In this document: positions 63,953-64,000 of the stretch, piece by piece | How the letters are laid out: each line of letters starts with the position of its first letter | Position numbering within the stretch: the first letter of the stretch is position 1 | Origin: S146-42 sp965371965 | GTDB lineage: Bacteria > Planctomycetota > Phycisphaerae > Phycisphaerales > UBA1924 | Assembly: GCA_965371965.1 (NCBI GenBank) | Contig: CBDVAM010000002.1 | Location: 1-64,000, forward strand | DNA: 64,000 bases | Reading direction: 5' to 3' | Position numbers and translations under genes: made by a program | Notes under the pieces: model-generated | What the model saw: the letters and a program-made list of their open reading frames with translations, nothing else | Told to the model about the DNA's origin: nothing | Databases searched by the model: none

Positions 63953-64000
63953 GTGGCACGAACGGACTCGACGCCAGAAACCTCGGACACCTCGCTCGGC
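63953..64000 (+). CDS. Possible start of the next gene
   Basis: GTG 63953 opens an uninterrupted frame of 16 codons (VARTDSTPETSDTSLG) to the right edge. It is too short for identification and lacks a clear ribosome site. Confidence 0.2.
   Translation, partial: MARTDSTPETSDTSLG

Overview
The window looks like a chromosomal stretch from a GC-rich planctomycete, most likely of the Phycisphaerae/Phycisphaerales type. Seen directly: high GC coding sequence, many secreted proteins ending in paired calcium-loop repeats with a DxDxDxDADDFFAYLDLF core and a terminal Gly-Cys (the 'GC-type dockerin' pattern I associate with Phycisphaerales), two prepilin-like proteins, and an exosortase/EpsI/TPR/Wzc exopolysaccharide-type locus. 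I saw no tRNA, rRNA, CRISPR array, complete insertion sequence or prophage.

Layout. 1-5.3 kb: the start of a CPBP-type membrane protease (minus strand), a thiolase, a hairpin-rich repeat, a lower-GC gene of unknown function (1840-3420), a DNA-binding-like hypothetical with no recognisable 3' end, a beta-carbonic-anhydrase-like protein and an internally deleted glycosyltransferase. 5.3-14.8 kb: a minus-strand run of secreted propeller or repeat proteins (FG-GAP, TDANG-type repeats, regulator-propeller, BNR/YCF48) with C-terminal GC-type dockerins, plus a 42-residue gene that is only a signal peptide and half a dockerin. The last member (13246-14805) is translationally coupled to an NtrC-type response regulator and a histidine kinase. 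17.8-25.5 kb: prepilin-like protein, DUF4097 lipoprotein, greA, and the cell-wall run murC-murB-ddl-ftsQ-like-membrane protein with no ftsA or ftsZ after it.

25.5-39.4 kb, plus strand first: NUDIX hydrolase, NfeD serine protease, short NfeD protein and FloA. Then come a TonB-like pair, a TlpA-like thioredoxin protein, a secreted cyclophilin, a second prepilin-like protein, an ECF sigma/anti-sigma pair, a long coiled-coil inner-membrane protein and a Cys-rich small protein. 39.4-44.4 kb: an EVE-domain gene, three secreted proteins, then a decayed second copy of the 3' half of the EVE gene, so the three secreted genes sit between EVE duplicates. The first of them carries a 16-G run that puts its start codon out of frame. 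44.4-47.2 kb: lipoprotein, hicAB toxin-antitoxin pair with a good promoter, and lipA with a microsatellite-derived insertion.

47.5-61.7 kb is one co-directional surface-polysaccharide/exosortase locus: Wza-like lipoprotein, exosortase, EpsI-like protein, 1516-residue TPR protein, Wzc-like protein whose P-loop lacks the lysine, NAD-dependent epimerase, WecA-like transferase and a ParA ATPase, followed by a VanZ-like protein and a NhaD-like antiporter. The most interesting items are the poly-G frame switch, the EVE-flanked block, the minimal signal-peptide/dockerin gene, the lysine-less Wzc and the unassigned gene at 1840-3420. I cannot demonstrate a complete, wholly new multi-gene system from sequence alone.
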